NCBI GenBank assembly: GCA_963930655.1
Contig: OZ005602.1
Coordinates: 23,325,840 to 23,389,839, forward strand
DNA: 64,000 nt
Origin: Myrica gale
Lineage: Eukaryota > Streptophyta > Magnoliopsida > Fagales > Myricaceae
Direction: 5' to 3'
This document shows, piece by piece, positions 1 through 11,095 of this stretch. A program made the translations under genes and the position numbers. The first letter of the stretch is position 1, and the number at the start of each line of letters is the position of its first letter. Under the pieces are notes generated by a model. It made no database searches and was not told the origin of the DNA. It worked only from the letters and a program-made list of their open reading frames with translations.

Positions 1-429
1 TAGAAGAAAGTTAACATGTTCGAATGTCTCAATCGCGGGTTTATCAGAACACGAACATTTGGGTGCAAGTTGGATCCCAATTAGTGGCTAAATATTCCGA
101 TCCACATTTAATCCTCCATGCATTGCCTTCCACATTAGAAACGAGATTTACAAGTGCTAGCTCTTATTGAGCCTCTTAATTAATCTATTCCTTGAGATAA
201 TTGCATGAAAAACATGACCCAAAATCGTGACAGAAAGCATACGAAAGCAAGCTTTTAACCTTGGGAAAAATGTCTACGTGCAAAATGTCATCCCTACGCA
301 TTGTCCTAGATTAATTTGTTATACAAATGGAAATTTTGGGTTTTAATGGGAGGCAGCAGTCCATGCCACATATAGATACATGGTGCCAACAGTACAGTGC
401 TGCCAACTGCTTCAAAAATTAAAATTTTT
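1..429. other. AT-rich flank, no gene seen
   Basis: No convincing coding frame or RNA gene is visible. Positions about 228-408 resemble 3372-3540 (see the repeat entries), including a shared segment around CAGTCCATGCCA and ATGGTGCCA. This suggests an old dispersed or tandem duplication of the region upstream of the bZIP-like gene. Confidence 0.5.
228..408 (+). repeat. Diverged repeat, copy A (upstream of bZIP-like locus)
   Basis: This stretch shares order and short identical blocks with 3372-3540: TGACAGAAAG near its start, then GCAGTCCATGCCA and GATGGTGCCA or ATGGTGCCA near its end. The match is diverged and found by eye, so the limits are approximate. It may be a remnant of a tandem duplication that also included the promoter of the bZIP-like gene, or a dispersed repeat. 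Confidence 0.4.
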
Positions 430-1190
430 TTCTAAGTAACATGAAATCCATTTTATTGATACCCATACAACAGATATAATGCTGATACAGACGACCAGAC
501 GAGGCCGGATACAAAGCACCGGGGCATAATGCCCATTACATCAACATAGAACGCCCTACGGCCAGTACAACCAATGGCCATAAAGGTCGTATAATAACGG
601 ACCCAAAGGGCCGTGAAGACAAAGCAGGTCCACAGACCCGAACTAATATCCGCCGAAAGTGGCGGTCGCCGGAGGAGTGGGAAGTCGCGCACCGCACTCT
701 CACTTCCTCGTGAGAACGTCCACACCAGCACCGAAGGACACCGAGGTCCACGCCCAAAACCCAACGAAATGGACAACAACGCACAAAGAAAATACAACAC
801 AACACAAAGCAGAAAAGCCGCTAGCCGACAGGAAGCCGGCCAGAAAACATGGCCCCAAGACACCATCGAGAACCCCTGCATCAGATTCAAAAATGGGCGA
901 TCGCGTGTAAGCCACGCGCCGGCCAAAGGTGACCGGAAGACGCTGGAGACGAGCTCCAGGAGCAGCTGATGCCTCCCTGCCGAGCGTGGCCGCCGAAGAC
1001 CAACCGGAAAGCCAGGATCTGGATTTGAAAACAAACTCGGAGGGAGACCAAAATAAGGGGTGGGTTCGAAGGGGAGCCGGCCAAAAGAGGGAGAGGGCAA
1101 AAGGGAACGGAAGGGGGACGGTGGGAGGACGCCGACCACATGGAAGAAAAAGGGGGGAGGGCAGCGTCTCTGTTTGAGACCCTGTAAAGA
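430..1190 (-). mobile_element. Candidate 3' end of a GC-rich retroposon (LINE-like)
   Basis: The block is far more GC-rich than its surroundings. On the minus strand it carries a long open frame (1202 to 453) ending in LLYGYQ, followed by a short A-rich tail (rc of 424-432). A coding-like GC-rich end followed by an A-rich tail is how 5'-truncated plant LINE copies look. I recognise no catalytic motif, and long frames open on both strands here because of base composition, so the identification is weak. A processed gene copy or an old repeat are alternatives. No target duplication was found. Confidence 0.35.
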
Positions 1191-3290
1191 AGTTAAGTTC
1201 AAAGGTGTGCAATGTAAGGGCTGTTATTTAGAAAGTTATATCTAATGGTCTCATAATCCCCCACGTCATTTAAATTTAATGAGTTTGAAGACTAAAACAC
1301 GGCTTGGCTCTGCTCATTTGAAGCCAAGCTAATTTTTATCACTTTTTATGACCCTTTTCCCCAATGAGACTCATCTTTCCCCAACACGACCTCTCATGCA
1401 TTTGTTCTTTTCTTCTCATTTCTCTAAATTTAACTCTACAATCGCAGTATAGAAAAGAAGAAGAGAGCACGCGAGAGAAAGAGAGAGTAAAACTGTGGAA
1501 CCCAAACCCCATCAAGAACGCACCTGGACAACCACCTCAACTGCACCTGGAGCTCGAAAGCAACTCTGAAATTTTGTTGTTGGAATATCTTTGATTGTAA
1601 TTAGAATAATCTGTACTTGGGATTCTTCAATGTATATTCAATTTTGTAACACCTTTGTAGCACTGTACTGCACACCATATGGTCGGTATAAGACCCAATA
1701 AAAGGGAAAGGAAAACTCAAGAATCTGAGAAGTTTTCTTAAAGCTTGCTCTGCTCTTTATTAAGACTCTTTTTTCCGGTGAAGATGGAATGTTTTGAATT
1801 GGAATAGTATAAAATGTAAATGGTGACATATGTACAGAAACAAATACATTGAACTAATTCATTAAGATTTTATTTATAAATAAAATATACCATCAAAACT
1901 CTGCAATTGAAACTTTCTTAATTAGCTCAATCATGGTCACAATATTGGACTCCACTAAAAACATCAACATTCTCATAATGCAAGTTTCTCCCAAATCCAT
2001 CCTTCTCAGTCACCGACTTAAAATCTACAATTCTTCCTTCAATACCATATACTAGTTTTGTTCTTATCCTTGTAGGGTACTTTTGAGATCATGACCAGCC
2101 TGTATAGAAAGCTCCACAGTAGCAGGGCTTCTTGGTATGCTATAGCTCTCATCATGCATAACCCTTGGTTTCCCAACACAATCTTAAAGATGAAAGAATT
2201 TGGGGGAAATAAAATATGGTCCTGAACTCCCCCCTTTCTCGAAAATGAGTAGCACTCTGGAAACATGGCCAACACGTCCCTCAAAGCAGTGTCTGAAAAA
2301 CAAAAGAGGGCAAAAACTCATTAAAGTTGAGAGAACATTCAAGTGATAAACGTGAAAAATAGAGATTCCAAGAAAGCAAGTAGAAAAACATGTAGAACTA
2401 GCCCAAAAATTGTGAATGAGTTGAACAAATTTTAAGAGACCATCGGGCTTGGTAGACTCGGTTGGCCACCTCTACGAGCTCGGAAACTTCATTAACCCAT
2501 TGTCAGGTGGGTCTCGGAGTGCTCGAATAGGGCTTCCTCTATGAATTTTGAAGCCGGGGCTTTGGTAGGTCCGCTTACAGGAAGTTCATCACCGTTTGGT
2601 TTTGCCTCTGATGCAAAATACAAAGTCTCAGTCCATCGGAAGTGCTCTATCTTTGTCAAATGACAAATTTCAGACATTTTTCATCCACTGTTCTGTTTGG
2701 CTGCTGAGAAAACGCAATGAACATCATGTATGAGAGGAGTTTGCAGTCCTTGCACAGCGCAGTAACTGGAAGGAGAAAAAAATACGAAAGAAAAAAGACC
2801 TTCGAAGCATGTCGAGAGAAAGAAGCAGAAAAAAAATGATGGCAAAAGGCTTAGTTGAGCCGAGCTGAGCCGAGCCTCTGTCTTTGCCACATATTTCATG
2901 AAGTGAGCTGTCTAAATCTTATTCATTGGATTTGAAAATTTGAATCTTAACCGTTACTTTGAACAACTTTGAACTTGACTTCTTTGGATAAGATCTTTTC
3001 CCGTATCTGAATTGTATATATAGGTGGTGTTCAGGGGTGAAAATTTTCACCTCTCAAAATTTCTACACTCATTAAAAAATTATATTTTTCTCCTCGTCAA
3101 ATTATTTTATTATTATTATAATATTAATTTAAATCTTTTCTCTCCACTTTTTCATCAAAACTCATAAAATATCTTTACTTTTTCACAAACTCCAATATTC
3201 CAAAATTTTCAACCCTCAAAATTTTTACTGCAAACACCCTCATATACTCAATTTACGGATTGTGTCTTATTTACTTTGTAGGTGATTAAG
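1191..3290. other. Intergenic, nothing recognised
   Basis: The short open frames here (for example 1364-1594, 2492-2677 and 2681-2899) lack recognisable domains and splice context. The sequence is AT-rich and of low complexity around 3050-3230. Confidence 0.5.
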
Positions 3291-3295
3291 TCTTC

Positions 3296-3360
3296 GAGGA
3301 GATGGAGGGCCTAAATAGGAAGGTAACTCTTCAGGATAAAATCTTGGGCAAGACGAACCA
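3296..3360 (+). pseudogene. Possible truncated duplicate of the bZIP-like 5' coding start
   Basis: The bases around ATG 3303 (GAGGAGATGGAGGGCCT) nearly repeat those around the bZIP-like start codon at 3684 (GAGGAAATGGAGGGCCT). Both encode MEGL followed by a short basic stretch, and the upstream copy soon runs out of frame. I infer a broken 5' piece of a tandem duplicate. The match is short, so chance or a shared promoter repeat remains possible. Confidence 0.3.
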
Positions 3361-3371
3361 CAAATTAATTA

Positions 3372-3540
3372 ATGACAGAAAGGATAGGAGTTAAGAATTT
3401 CACCATATGAAGAATGACACCAACCCATTGTTCTATATTCATTGGACAAGTGCAATTTGGGCATGAAAAGGGAGCAGTCCATGCCATATATGTAGATGGT
3501 GCCAGAACATGGTATAATGCCATTAATTAAGTGTCTCAAA
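3372..3540 (+). repeat. Diverged repeat, copy B (upstream of bZIP-like locus)
   Basis: Partner of 228-408. It contains TGACAGAAAG, then GCAGTCCATGCCA and GATGGTGCCA in the same order. It lies just upstream of the TATA-like box and start codon of the bZIP-like locus. Boundaries are approximate. Confidence 0.4.
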
Positions 3541-3625
3541 TTCAAGGCCCTTTGACACAAAATACACGGTTGTATGGCAGTCCATTTTTAAGGGTTTTCT
3601 GTCTTATATTATATATACTAGTGCC

Positions 3626-3633
3626 TATAAAAG
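3626..3633 (+). promoter_or_regulatory. TATA-like box for the bZIP-like locus
   Basis: TATAAAAG lies 51 bases upstream of the ATG at 3684, a plausible distance for a short 5' UTR. It makes the earlier in-frame ATGs at 3531 and 3636 unlikely starts, because they sit before the box or directly after it. Confidence 0.4.
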
Positions 3634-3683
3634 GGATGAGAACGACTTTGGGGGGGCTTTATATTGCCTTAGTTGTGGAGGAA

Positions 3684-4816
3684 ATGGAGGGCCTGAGTAC
3701 TAAGAAGGCCGTGACAGTGGGAGTGCGAGAAAATGTAATCCCACCTAGCCATTGGAGTACTCAGGGCTACAACTTCTCTTCCATTCCATTGCCACCACCC
3801 CATGGGAATGTTCGCTCTGGTAAGCCGGCCTTCATAAATGGAAGTACTCCAAGCACTACTGTCATGAAAGGAGCTGAAGCTGCCCAAACAGAGGCGAAAA
3901 CGGACAGTACTCAGGCCAGCTCTCAAGGTCATGGTGACCGAGAGGCTGACATTGACAAGAGACTAAAAAGGTTTATCAATTTATACCTGCTTCTCTATTT
4001 ACAGTCGTTTTCAACTTACTTAGAATCATTATTTGACGAGAAATGGGATATATAACATCCTAAACCAACATGCTATTCTCCGTGAAATGTTTTCTCCTAG
4101 AATTCTTGCAAGCAGGCGGTACTCTCAGAAATATCGACTCAAACAGCTCTAACATATTGCGGAACTAGAAACAGAAGCTAAAGTTCTTCAGGTGATCTAT
4201 GCGAATCTACAATATTCTTCTATATATCAAGTCTTAAATCCATACTTAACATTTTGTTGGTTTTGGATCTATCTTTTCTCTTCTATACATCTATTTAGGC
4301 CGAAGTAGCTGTCAACACTCCTAGAATTAAATACAGCGACCGTCACAATTCGCTTCTGAGAGCAGAAAACAATTTGGTGAAGCAAAAAATTTGCACCCTT
4401 TCCCGTGAACTTATGTTCAAAGAAGGTATAGATTGTCTCCCTCTCCCTATGTACTTTCTCCTAGCTAATCTCTTTCGTTTCTTACCTCTCCCAAGTCCCA
4501 CACATGGATGAAATAAGCGTAATTTACCAAGGCAAAAAATGCAGCTGAATATGAGGAGCTCAAGAAAGAAAGAGACATGCTGAATCAGTTATTTGAGGGT
4601 TATCAACATCAGCAGCAATTCCAAGAGATGCTCAAAGTGAACCCTGGGAATTATCAGTTCTCAAATATGGGCTTGAACCCACCTGAGGTTGATGATGAGT
4701 TTATGGTGGATGAGATATTAATACCGCAGATGGTGAACCAGAACTTGAACAATTACGGGGATAGAGGGTTTGATCTGGACTTGAACTCTGTAAACATAGA
4801 GCCTTCCAACGAGTGA
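3684..4816 (+). pseudogene. bZIP transcription factor-like, four exons, probably a pseudogene
   Basis: Exons by eye are 3684-3970, 4101-4191, 4299-4425 and 4532-4816. Joined, they read as a bZIP protein of the plant bZIP34/bZIP61 type. An acidic, Ser/Thr-rich N-terminus is followed by basic region KR-ILASRRYSQKYR, then HIAELE, then EVAVNTPRI and a heptad-rich coiled coil ending FEGYQHQQ. Family members bind DNA as dimers through the basic region. Three defects are visible. The invariant Asn of the basic region is Ser (ILAS instead of ILAN). TAA at 4150-4152 replaces the Gln codon after KQL. The exon 3 to exon 4 junction is out of phase, because GT at 4426-4427 leaves one extra base. Intron 1 (phase 2) and intron 2 fit well. 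A fragmented or mis-assembled live allele is less likely. Confidence 0.75.
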
Positions 4817-5557
4817 ACTTTCTTGTATTAAGTTTGTAAGTGTATTAATTAAGTATTAGAGTAATTCCGTACTAAACTAAGTCCAAATTTAGTCGTAATT
4901 CCTTATCAAATAAGTTTGAGTCTAGTTCAACTACTACAAGAAAAGTTGCCTTTAGTGACCAAACAATTGCGACCTATCAAATCTGGTGGCTACAGCTTTG
5001 ATTTTGTCGACCCAAAAACTCATCTCGTTGGGTCTAAAACGCATCAGCGGCCTGGGAGAAGCAGCCTTCAGTTTAATTTCATCGCATATAGTATGACATT
5101 AACGTACCACGATTTCCAGCGACGAATAAATTTGTTTTAGCAGCCACTTATCCGGTCGGATTAAGTATTAAAACTAGAGCAGGCGGAGGCCAAACGTTCA
5201 GCGCGTATCCATGCTTTAATTTTATATAAGGAGATTTTTTCGTTTGGGCGACAGTATATGTCCAGGCCGTTAAGATCCTTCCAAAATCACCAAACAAAGT
5301 CCTAAGGCTGTTTCATTCCCGATCCTCCCTATTTCAAAGATATCTTCTAATCTGATCACTCTAGAGAGAAAATTATAACTAGGAACATAAGTTCGCTGTA
5401 ATTGTAGGTTCCATACCACATTTCAAGAGCCTGCAAATCTTGCTTTCATAGCTTTATACTTAGATCATCTTAGTCTTGATATACCCTTCTCGTGGAGGGC
5501 TTGAGTTTTAACCTTTTTATTTTGGGCTATGCCTCTTTTTTTGTACAGTACAATATA
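4817..5557. other. Intergenic, with a CACTA-like left terminus near 4932
   Basis: The sequence TACTACAAGAAAAGTTGCC from 4932, followed by TTTAGTGACC, resembles the left ends of plant CACTA elements (CACTACAAGAAAA) with a C-to-T change at the first base. I found no partner right end nearby, so this may be a remnant. Nothing else is recognised. Confidence 0.3.
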
Positions 5558-5820
5558 TCAGTCCAATAAGATTTACACGTAGTAGTAAATCTTAACAAAA
5601 TGTGATTTGTTTCACATTCCCGGCTCCTTCCCTATATAAATTTGTGCTAGTGATGAGTACTGTGAAAAAAAAGGGATCGAGCATGCAACGATATAAGAGA
5701 GAAAGAGTGAGAGGAATTGAGGTGCTACAGAGAGTTGAGACTTGTAATTGGTTTCATTGAAATCGAAGTATCTCTCTTCCTGATCTTCCGTAGAGGTCGG
5801 CAATTGCCGAACCATGGTCT
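5558..5820 (-). mobile_element. Fragment related to a copia LTR
   Basis: Read on the minus strand, GGTTCGGCAATTGCCGACC followed by TCTACGGAAGATC and a run encoding FDFNETNY parallels the LTR segment at about 41217-41290 (GGTTCGGCAATATGCCTACG, then FDFNKPNF). It looks like an old piece of a related LTR, without recognisable ends. Chance similarity is possible because only about 80 bases align well by eye. Confidence 0.3.
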
Positions 5821-8800
5821 CTATGATGGTTTCGTTTCTGTGCTCAACAGTAATGACTCTATATTCTTTGTTATTCTCATGCTAATACGATAATGTATAT
5901 GGAAAACCACTTACAATTTGTGTCATAAACTTTAAAATTTGAACTAGGTTGATACTATTTAAAACTGTTGGAGTTGCTACTAGTTCAGGTTGGAGCTAGC
6001 GCTGCGATTTCTAGCTCGCTATTTTATACGCGTTAATCGCAAATGATTTGATTCCTATTAATTTGCTGCTGGCTACACTGCTGGATTAGTTTGTCTAAGA
6101 ACTGCTTTGATAGTTAGTAAATCATTCGATCGGTATCATAGATGTTGTACTCTTTAATTTGTTAATGGCTTTGTGCATAGGTTAAGTCTTAATTTGTGCC
6201 CAAAACACGTACGTGCATGTTAAAAAAATTCTCTCGAAAGAAAACCCGCCAAAAAAAAATCACTTTTTGCAGCTTTAAGGCTCATAAAACTCTCTTTTGG
6301 GTAAGTTCACAACGACACTTGTCTAGGTTAAAGAGATCTGAGGTAATATAATTTTTCAGAGAAATTAATATTACACTTTGCAATTTTCATCACAAACAAA
6401 CAAATACAATTTGACTATTAAAATTGGCCCACGTGGCTTTTTTTTTATTAATTTTAAGGAAGATTTTAAATTAAGGTGCAACGTATAAACATATTGATAG
6501 TTTAGAATGTAAATTACAAACTAAATGATAGTTAGAGAATGCATATGTTCGTTCATGTGCTGTAAGTAGATCGGCTTTGATCCTTTTTGTGTAACGATCT
6601 AAGTTAAGAAATGTTATTTAAACTTAGCTTATACCCATCCAGAACCAATCAACATGCAAGATAAGTAGATCCTCGTAAAACTATGTCTATATGTAGTGTC
6701 CAATTCATCTTAGTAATGACTCAATATAAAAGTTCACTTAATTATATGCAATGCTTTAATACTGCAAATAAAATTATTTTTTTAAAAAAAAGCTTTGACG
6801 GGTCAAAAAATTGAAAATTTTCACCAACTTTTCAAAAACCCCAAATCTATTGTATAGTACCTCCAACTAAAAAAAATTCAACAAATCAAAGACGAGGGAG
6901 GAGATCAGTTTGCTTTCTTAGGCTGTGTTTGAGTGTGAGATATTAAAAGATTGATTATGATACAGCTTGTAGGGTTTTTAAGTAAAACCTTTTAATTATC
7001 ATGGACTTATTGTATATCTTGAATTTAGTATTAATGAAACTAATTACCATTTATCCAAAAAAAATCATAAAATTGATTTGGAATTAAAAAAATAGAAATC
7101 TTTGGCATTAGATATATATATAAAAGAAAACAATAATTAGCTTGCCATAACAAGCTATATATATATACATATATGTTGGATACATCTTTGATTTACTTCT
7201 AAAAATGTTGGAATGCTCAAATATTACATTGAACCGAGATGATCTCCTTTTAATGGTTGCAATTTAAAAAAATAAAATAAAATAAAAACTAGGGGAGCAC
7301 CATGTGAAAAATCCGGTTTAGACTCAATTAGCACCTAGAGTTTGGGACAAATAGGTGTTTTTCGATCTAATTAAAAATACTATGAAAATTTTAGAACATG
7401 TTCTAAAACTGTATTGTCTAGATTTGAAAAATAGCAAAGTAAATCCATTTAATAAATAGCGAAAAAAAAATTAAATCAAATTTCAATCACACAAAGAGAC
7501 TAGATTTTGGTAATGAATTGGAAAACTTTTGAAGCACCATTCAAAAGAAAATTCACTTCGGGCTATTAGCGCCACTGAAAATCTATTAAGAAGATAAACC
7601 TTACAAACAGTGATTCAGTCACTGCAAAATCCTTTCATATTGTCTCAAATAACCCCGATGTAATAATCTGAACAATCCTACTCGGACTTGCACCGTGCAG
7701 ATATGACTTCAGACCTCTGAGACTCTTCTTATAGATGATTCATGAATGATCTCGTTCTTTAACACCGAAATTCTGGCAGTTAGACTTCTCCAGCACTATG
7801 AAGACTTCACAACGGAAGGTTGGTTTGAAGGTAACTGGATGAGAACAAAATCTAGCAATTTAGCGGAATCATCGAGATTTTTAAATGGTCTTCAGTATCA
7901 TAAGTGCTCATCCTTATGATACGCAATCCTATCAGAACTCCAAGTGTTTATCCTATCAATCTCATTAGAACTCGAGAATATCATGTTTATCCTCTTGAAC
8001 AATGCTTAAAACTCATTCTCATAAGATACATTACAACTCAATTTGATTTGTTATATGACACGGAATCAACTATAGGCTAACACCATGCATGTACTCCACC
8101 CATAGGCGAGGCCCTATTCATGTAGCCCAATCTTTTTTCTTCGAGTATATATTTAGGCGTCTTTCTGCTCGCGCGCGGATGCAAATTACAGGTGCACTAT
8201 GCATTAAACCCATAGCAGGCTAACATACACCCAGATCGATTAATCCAACAACCAGTGAGAAGATTCCTAAAATTTGCTACTCCCTAGCCTCAGCTCCGAA
8301 GACAAGAATGCAATGGAGGAGTGTATAATACCCAATAGCAAATAACTCAAACCAACAGAACTTCATAGAGCTCCAAAAACATCAGATAATATTTGAGTAA
8401 CTACAAGGAATATTAGACAGCATGGCAGCAGAGCAACTACAATCTCTGACTAGGAAGCAGTACAGCAGCGATTATAGCACAGTCCAAAATATAGCATTAC
8501 ATTTGTACTGTACAGCAATACATGATGCTTCCATCAAACAGGGCATATAACACGGCAAAACATAGTCGACCAGACACAGCAGGCGGCAATTACAGAGCAT
8601 TAATTCGACCAATAAGGCAATAACCAGTGTACAGCGCCAGATAGGAAAATTGCAGCAATCGCAAGGCACCTTAACGTAGACAGCAGAGTCATAATCCCGA
8701 CGAGGACAAGAGGCACCATCCCAACCTGTTTGATCTATGTTTCGGTTAGTGAAGTTAGCTCTTTAATTAACTTGATCCCCCCCCCCCTCCCGTTTCTTGT

Positions 8801-9249
8801 TAGGATTTATCTAATGATTAATGCCGTATTTTGTCCAAATCCGATTGGTGGCTTTTTTATTTTTATTTTTTCCTTTCATTGTCCCTGACAAACTGGACTG
8901 TGGTTGCGTGGTCTTTCAGGCACACCTACAAGCTCAGCCAACGGCCGCTGAGGACAAAATTCCTGGGGCCGGATTGTTACAGCTTAATTAGCACCCAATA
9001 AACGTTGATCGTAGAAGGAGTAGGCAGGCATCTTCGAGGTTCTCTTAAAGTCAGAGACGTGTGAGACTTTAGTTTTGCATGTGTATATTAAAATATCAGA
9101 GGTCCCTACCCTCGTGCGTACACATGCACACACGTTAGGTTGTACACACCTTGAAGAAAACCATAGTCTATTCTGAAGGTTAGCGAGAGTACCGGATCAA
9201 ATTGTCTCCCCGTATAGTACTTTTGGCTGAAAGTAGAAAACTTTGTACT
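5821..9249. other. AT-rich intergenic, nothing recognised
   Basis: No gene, RNA or clear element end is seen. Frames at 8472-8669 and 9106-9297 lack domain character. A poly-C run lies at about 8778-8787, and TA-rich tracts lie near 7110-7170. Confidence 0.5.
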
Positions 9250-9643
9250 TGTCAAACATACAATTGAAGAACAACGACCAGAAGATTCAGCTACCACTTC
9301 AACACCTCAGCAGCAATCTCTCCAACTCAGCTCCACTAACACATCCCAGCTGGAAGAATAGTTTTAGGAATATTTTGTACTATGAATTGTGATCTGAATG
9401 TACTCAGAAGCAGTCTCTGCAATAAACTCGGCTCGACAACTCTGAGCCACTATGTGGCGCACTATGTATTTGACGGAATACAATACTCTGCACAACACAT
9501 TAATTCGTTTGTCTATTTGCTAGAGTTACTTGTACTTTTATTTTGGCTAAGTCACAATGTTTGTCACCATGTATGTATACAGCGGCATTGTATACATTGA
9601 ATTCAATTAAATGAATATTCAAGAGTTTTCTCCAGAATCTCTC
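9250..9643 (+). repeat. Left LTR of the degenerate copia element
   Basis: About 390 bases, near-identical over most of its length to 13383-13792. It shares the CAGCAGCAAT segment, CTCGGCTCGACAACTCTGAG and TCACAATGTTTGTCACC. It ends in CTCTCA directly before the primer-binding-site-like sequence. Confidence 0.7.
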
Positions 9644-9819
9644 ATGGTATCGGAGCACAGCAAGTGACCTACGTCTCTTGAAAAAAAAAAGAACTTATAA
9701 TCTTCTTCAACGACGAGCTCATCAAATGAATCATGGCATCACAGCACAGCAAGTGACCCACGTCTCTTGAAAAAAAAAAGAACTTCTAATCTTCTTCAAC
9801 GACGAGCTCATCAAATGAC
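9642..9819 (+). repeat. 89-bp tandem duplication covering the primer binding site
   Basis: Copies at 9642-9730 and 9731-9819 differ at only a few positions. Both include TCATGG at the LTR junction, AGCACAGCAAGTGAC and an A-run. The primer-binding-site core is TGGTATCGGAGC in copy 1 and TGGCATCACAGC in copy 2. This probably arose by replication slippage or unequal exchange after insertion. Confidence 0.8.
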
Positions 9820-9900
9820 TCATCCACTCCCTCTGTCAAAACTATGTAATCTATGTGTAGTTTATCTACTTTAATATTTATGGTAATTATTGTCTTTTTT

Positions 9901-10368
9901 AGGAACGGATGGATGCCTTCCAGTGCCAGTGTGATTTAGAAGGTAAGACTTACATCGAAATTGAAGTATATTCAGAGATATTGGGCAATAAGTCGGGATA
10001 TGTTCAAGGATTAGGACGCGCGGTTAAACCTCCGCCTTCATCAAGTTTAACTATATAATCCTCTGATCTACAGCACCAGCAAGCGAAGGCAATGGATGAG
10101 AGCTGCTGGAGAAAAAGACTTGCAAGAATTTATGAAAAAACAAGCTGAGATGGAGGCCACACTGTGGGACCACTGTGAGGAGTAGCGGGTGGAGCAGGAG
10201 AATCGCATGAAAAGGGAGCAAGAGCGCATGCGAAGGAGCGAGCACATTAAAAAGAAGGTATAGCGCATGCGAAAGGAGCAGGAGCGCTTACAGACAGAAA
10301 CATCTAAGGAGCTGGAGAAGAAAATGTCCTCTGAAATGGAGAAGAAAATGAACGACATGTCAAAGTGA
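9901..10368 (+). pseudogene. CACTA ORF2 / Ptta-En-Spm-type protein, C-terminal remnant
   Basis: After an acceptor-like TTTTTTAG (ending about 9901) the sequence reads TYIEIEVYSEILGNKSGYVQ followed by GLGRAVKPPPSS. This matches the typical C-terminal signature of Ptta/En/Spm plant transposase proteins (a Y-S/T-E-V-G...G-x-V-x-G-G-P-x-P pattern). A Glu/Lys/Arg-rich coiled coil follows (about 10110-10368), with repeats of MRKEQER type interrupted by TAG codons near 10183 and 10262. Only the C-terminal part remains and it is broken. Confidence 0.5.
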
Positions 10369-10564
10369 CTATTCATCCAGTTTTGGGGCACACCTAGGTA
10401 GATGCATTTATGTTGTAATAACTTTATGATTATGTATTATTACGATGTTAATTTCGGTTTAATTATTGATGTACATTAATCTGATTATTGTATTCTTATT
10501 GTAATAGTATATGTTATATAGTATTTTCTACTATTATTGTTTTATAAAAAAAAACTCATTTTGT

Positions 10565-10840
10565 TGTTACCGTTCGATCGCAATATTAAAATGACTAAAA
10601 TAATGATCGATCATCCATATAAACGACCGATCGGTTGGGAAATAGACGATCAATCATCTAACTCAAACGATCAATCGTTAGATGTCATCGATCGATCACC
10701 AAGGAAATATTGGTTCCATTGCGGAAATAACCGACCGATCGTTTTGTAATTTAACGATCGATCGATCGATGATTTAACCGATCGACCACCTCGATTTCCA
10801 CGATCGACCAGTGAAGTTACTGATCGATCATGATATTTAG
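10565..10840. repeat. GATCGATC-type motif block (subterminal, CACTA 1)
   Basis: About a dozen variants of CGATCGATCG (CGACCGATCG, CGATCAATCG and similar) lie at irregular spacing. The block is 200 bases from a CACTA right terminus. CACTA elements carry subterminal repeats bound by their TNPA-type protein, so this is a candidate binding array. The assignment is inferred from position. Confidence 0.6.
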
Positions 10841-11095
10841 TGAAGAAAAAAAAATTGTCACTAAAATTTTTTCGTCAAGAAATACAGTTTGTGACATTCA
10901 TATGCTGACGGAAGAATAGTTTTAGTAACATTTTGTGACACTCATTTTGTGACACTTCATCACTAATTCTTTTAGTTATGAAATTTTGACTTTTAGCGAT
11001 GAAAAATTTCATCACTAAAAGTCAATTTTTTTGTAGTGCTTAGTAATTTTCACATTTTACTTCCAAATAGTTTTCTCCAAGTTAATCACTAATAG

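Larger units (their letters stand above)
9820..11038 (+). mobile_element. Right-hand portion of a CACTA transposon
   Basis: A decayed ORF2-like coding end is followed by a block of GATCGATC-type motifs (10565-10840). The right terminus is TTTTTTTGTAGTG, ending at 11038, the reverse complement of the canonical CACTA start. Just inside the terminus, 10987-11024 forms a near-perfect palindrome (GACTTTTAG ... CTAAAAGTC). The left end is not found; it may have been lost or lies outside recognition. The fragment sits inside the copia element and shares its motif family with the CACTA region at 21655-29479. Confidence 0.6.

Noticed and set aside
453..1202. 249-codon minus-strand frame as a host gene
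   Set aside because: Composition-driven frames are open on both strands, with no domain and low-complexity Pro/Ser/Phe content. Treated as a retroposon candidate instead.
4932..5140. A new CACTA element starting at 4932
   Set aside because: Only one possible terminus with a changed first base was seen. No right end, transposase or 3-bp duplication could be shown.
10565..10840. GATCGATC blocks as a CRISPR-like or satellite array
   Set aside because: Motifs are short, variable and irregularly spaced, with no constant repeat-spacer pattern, and this is a plant genome.
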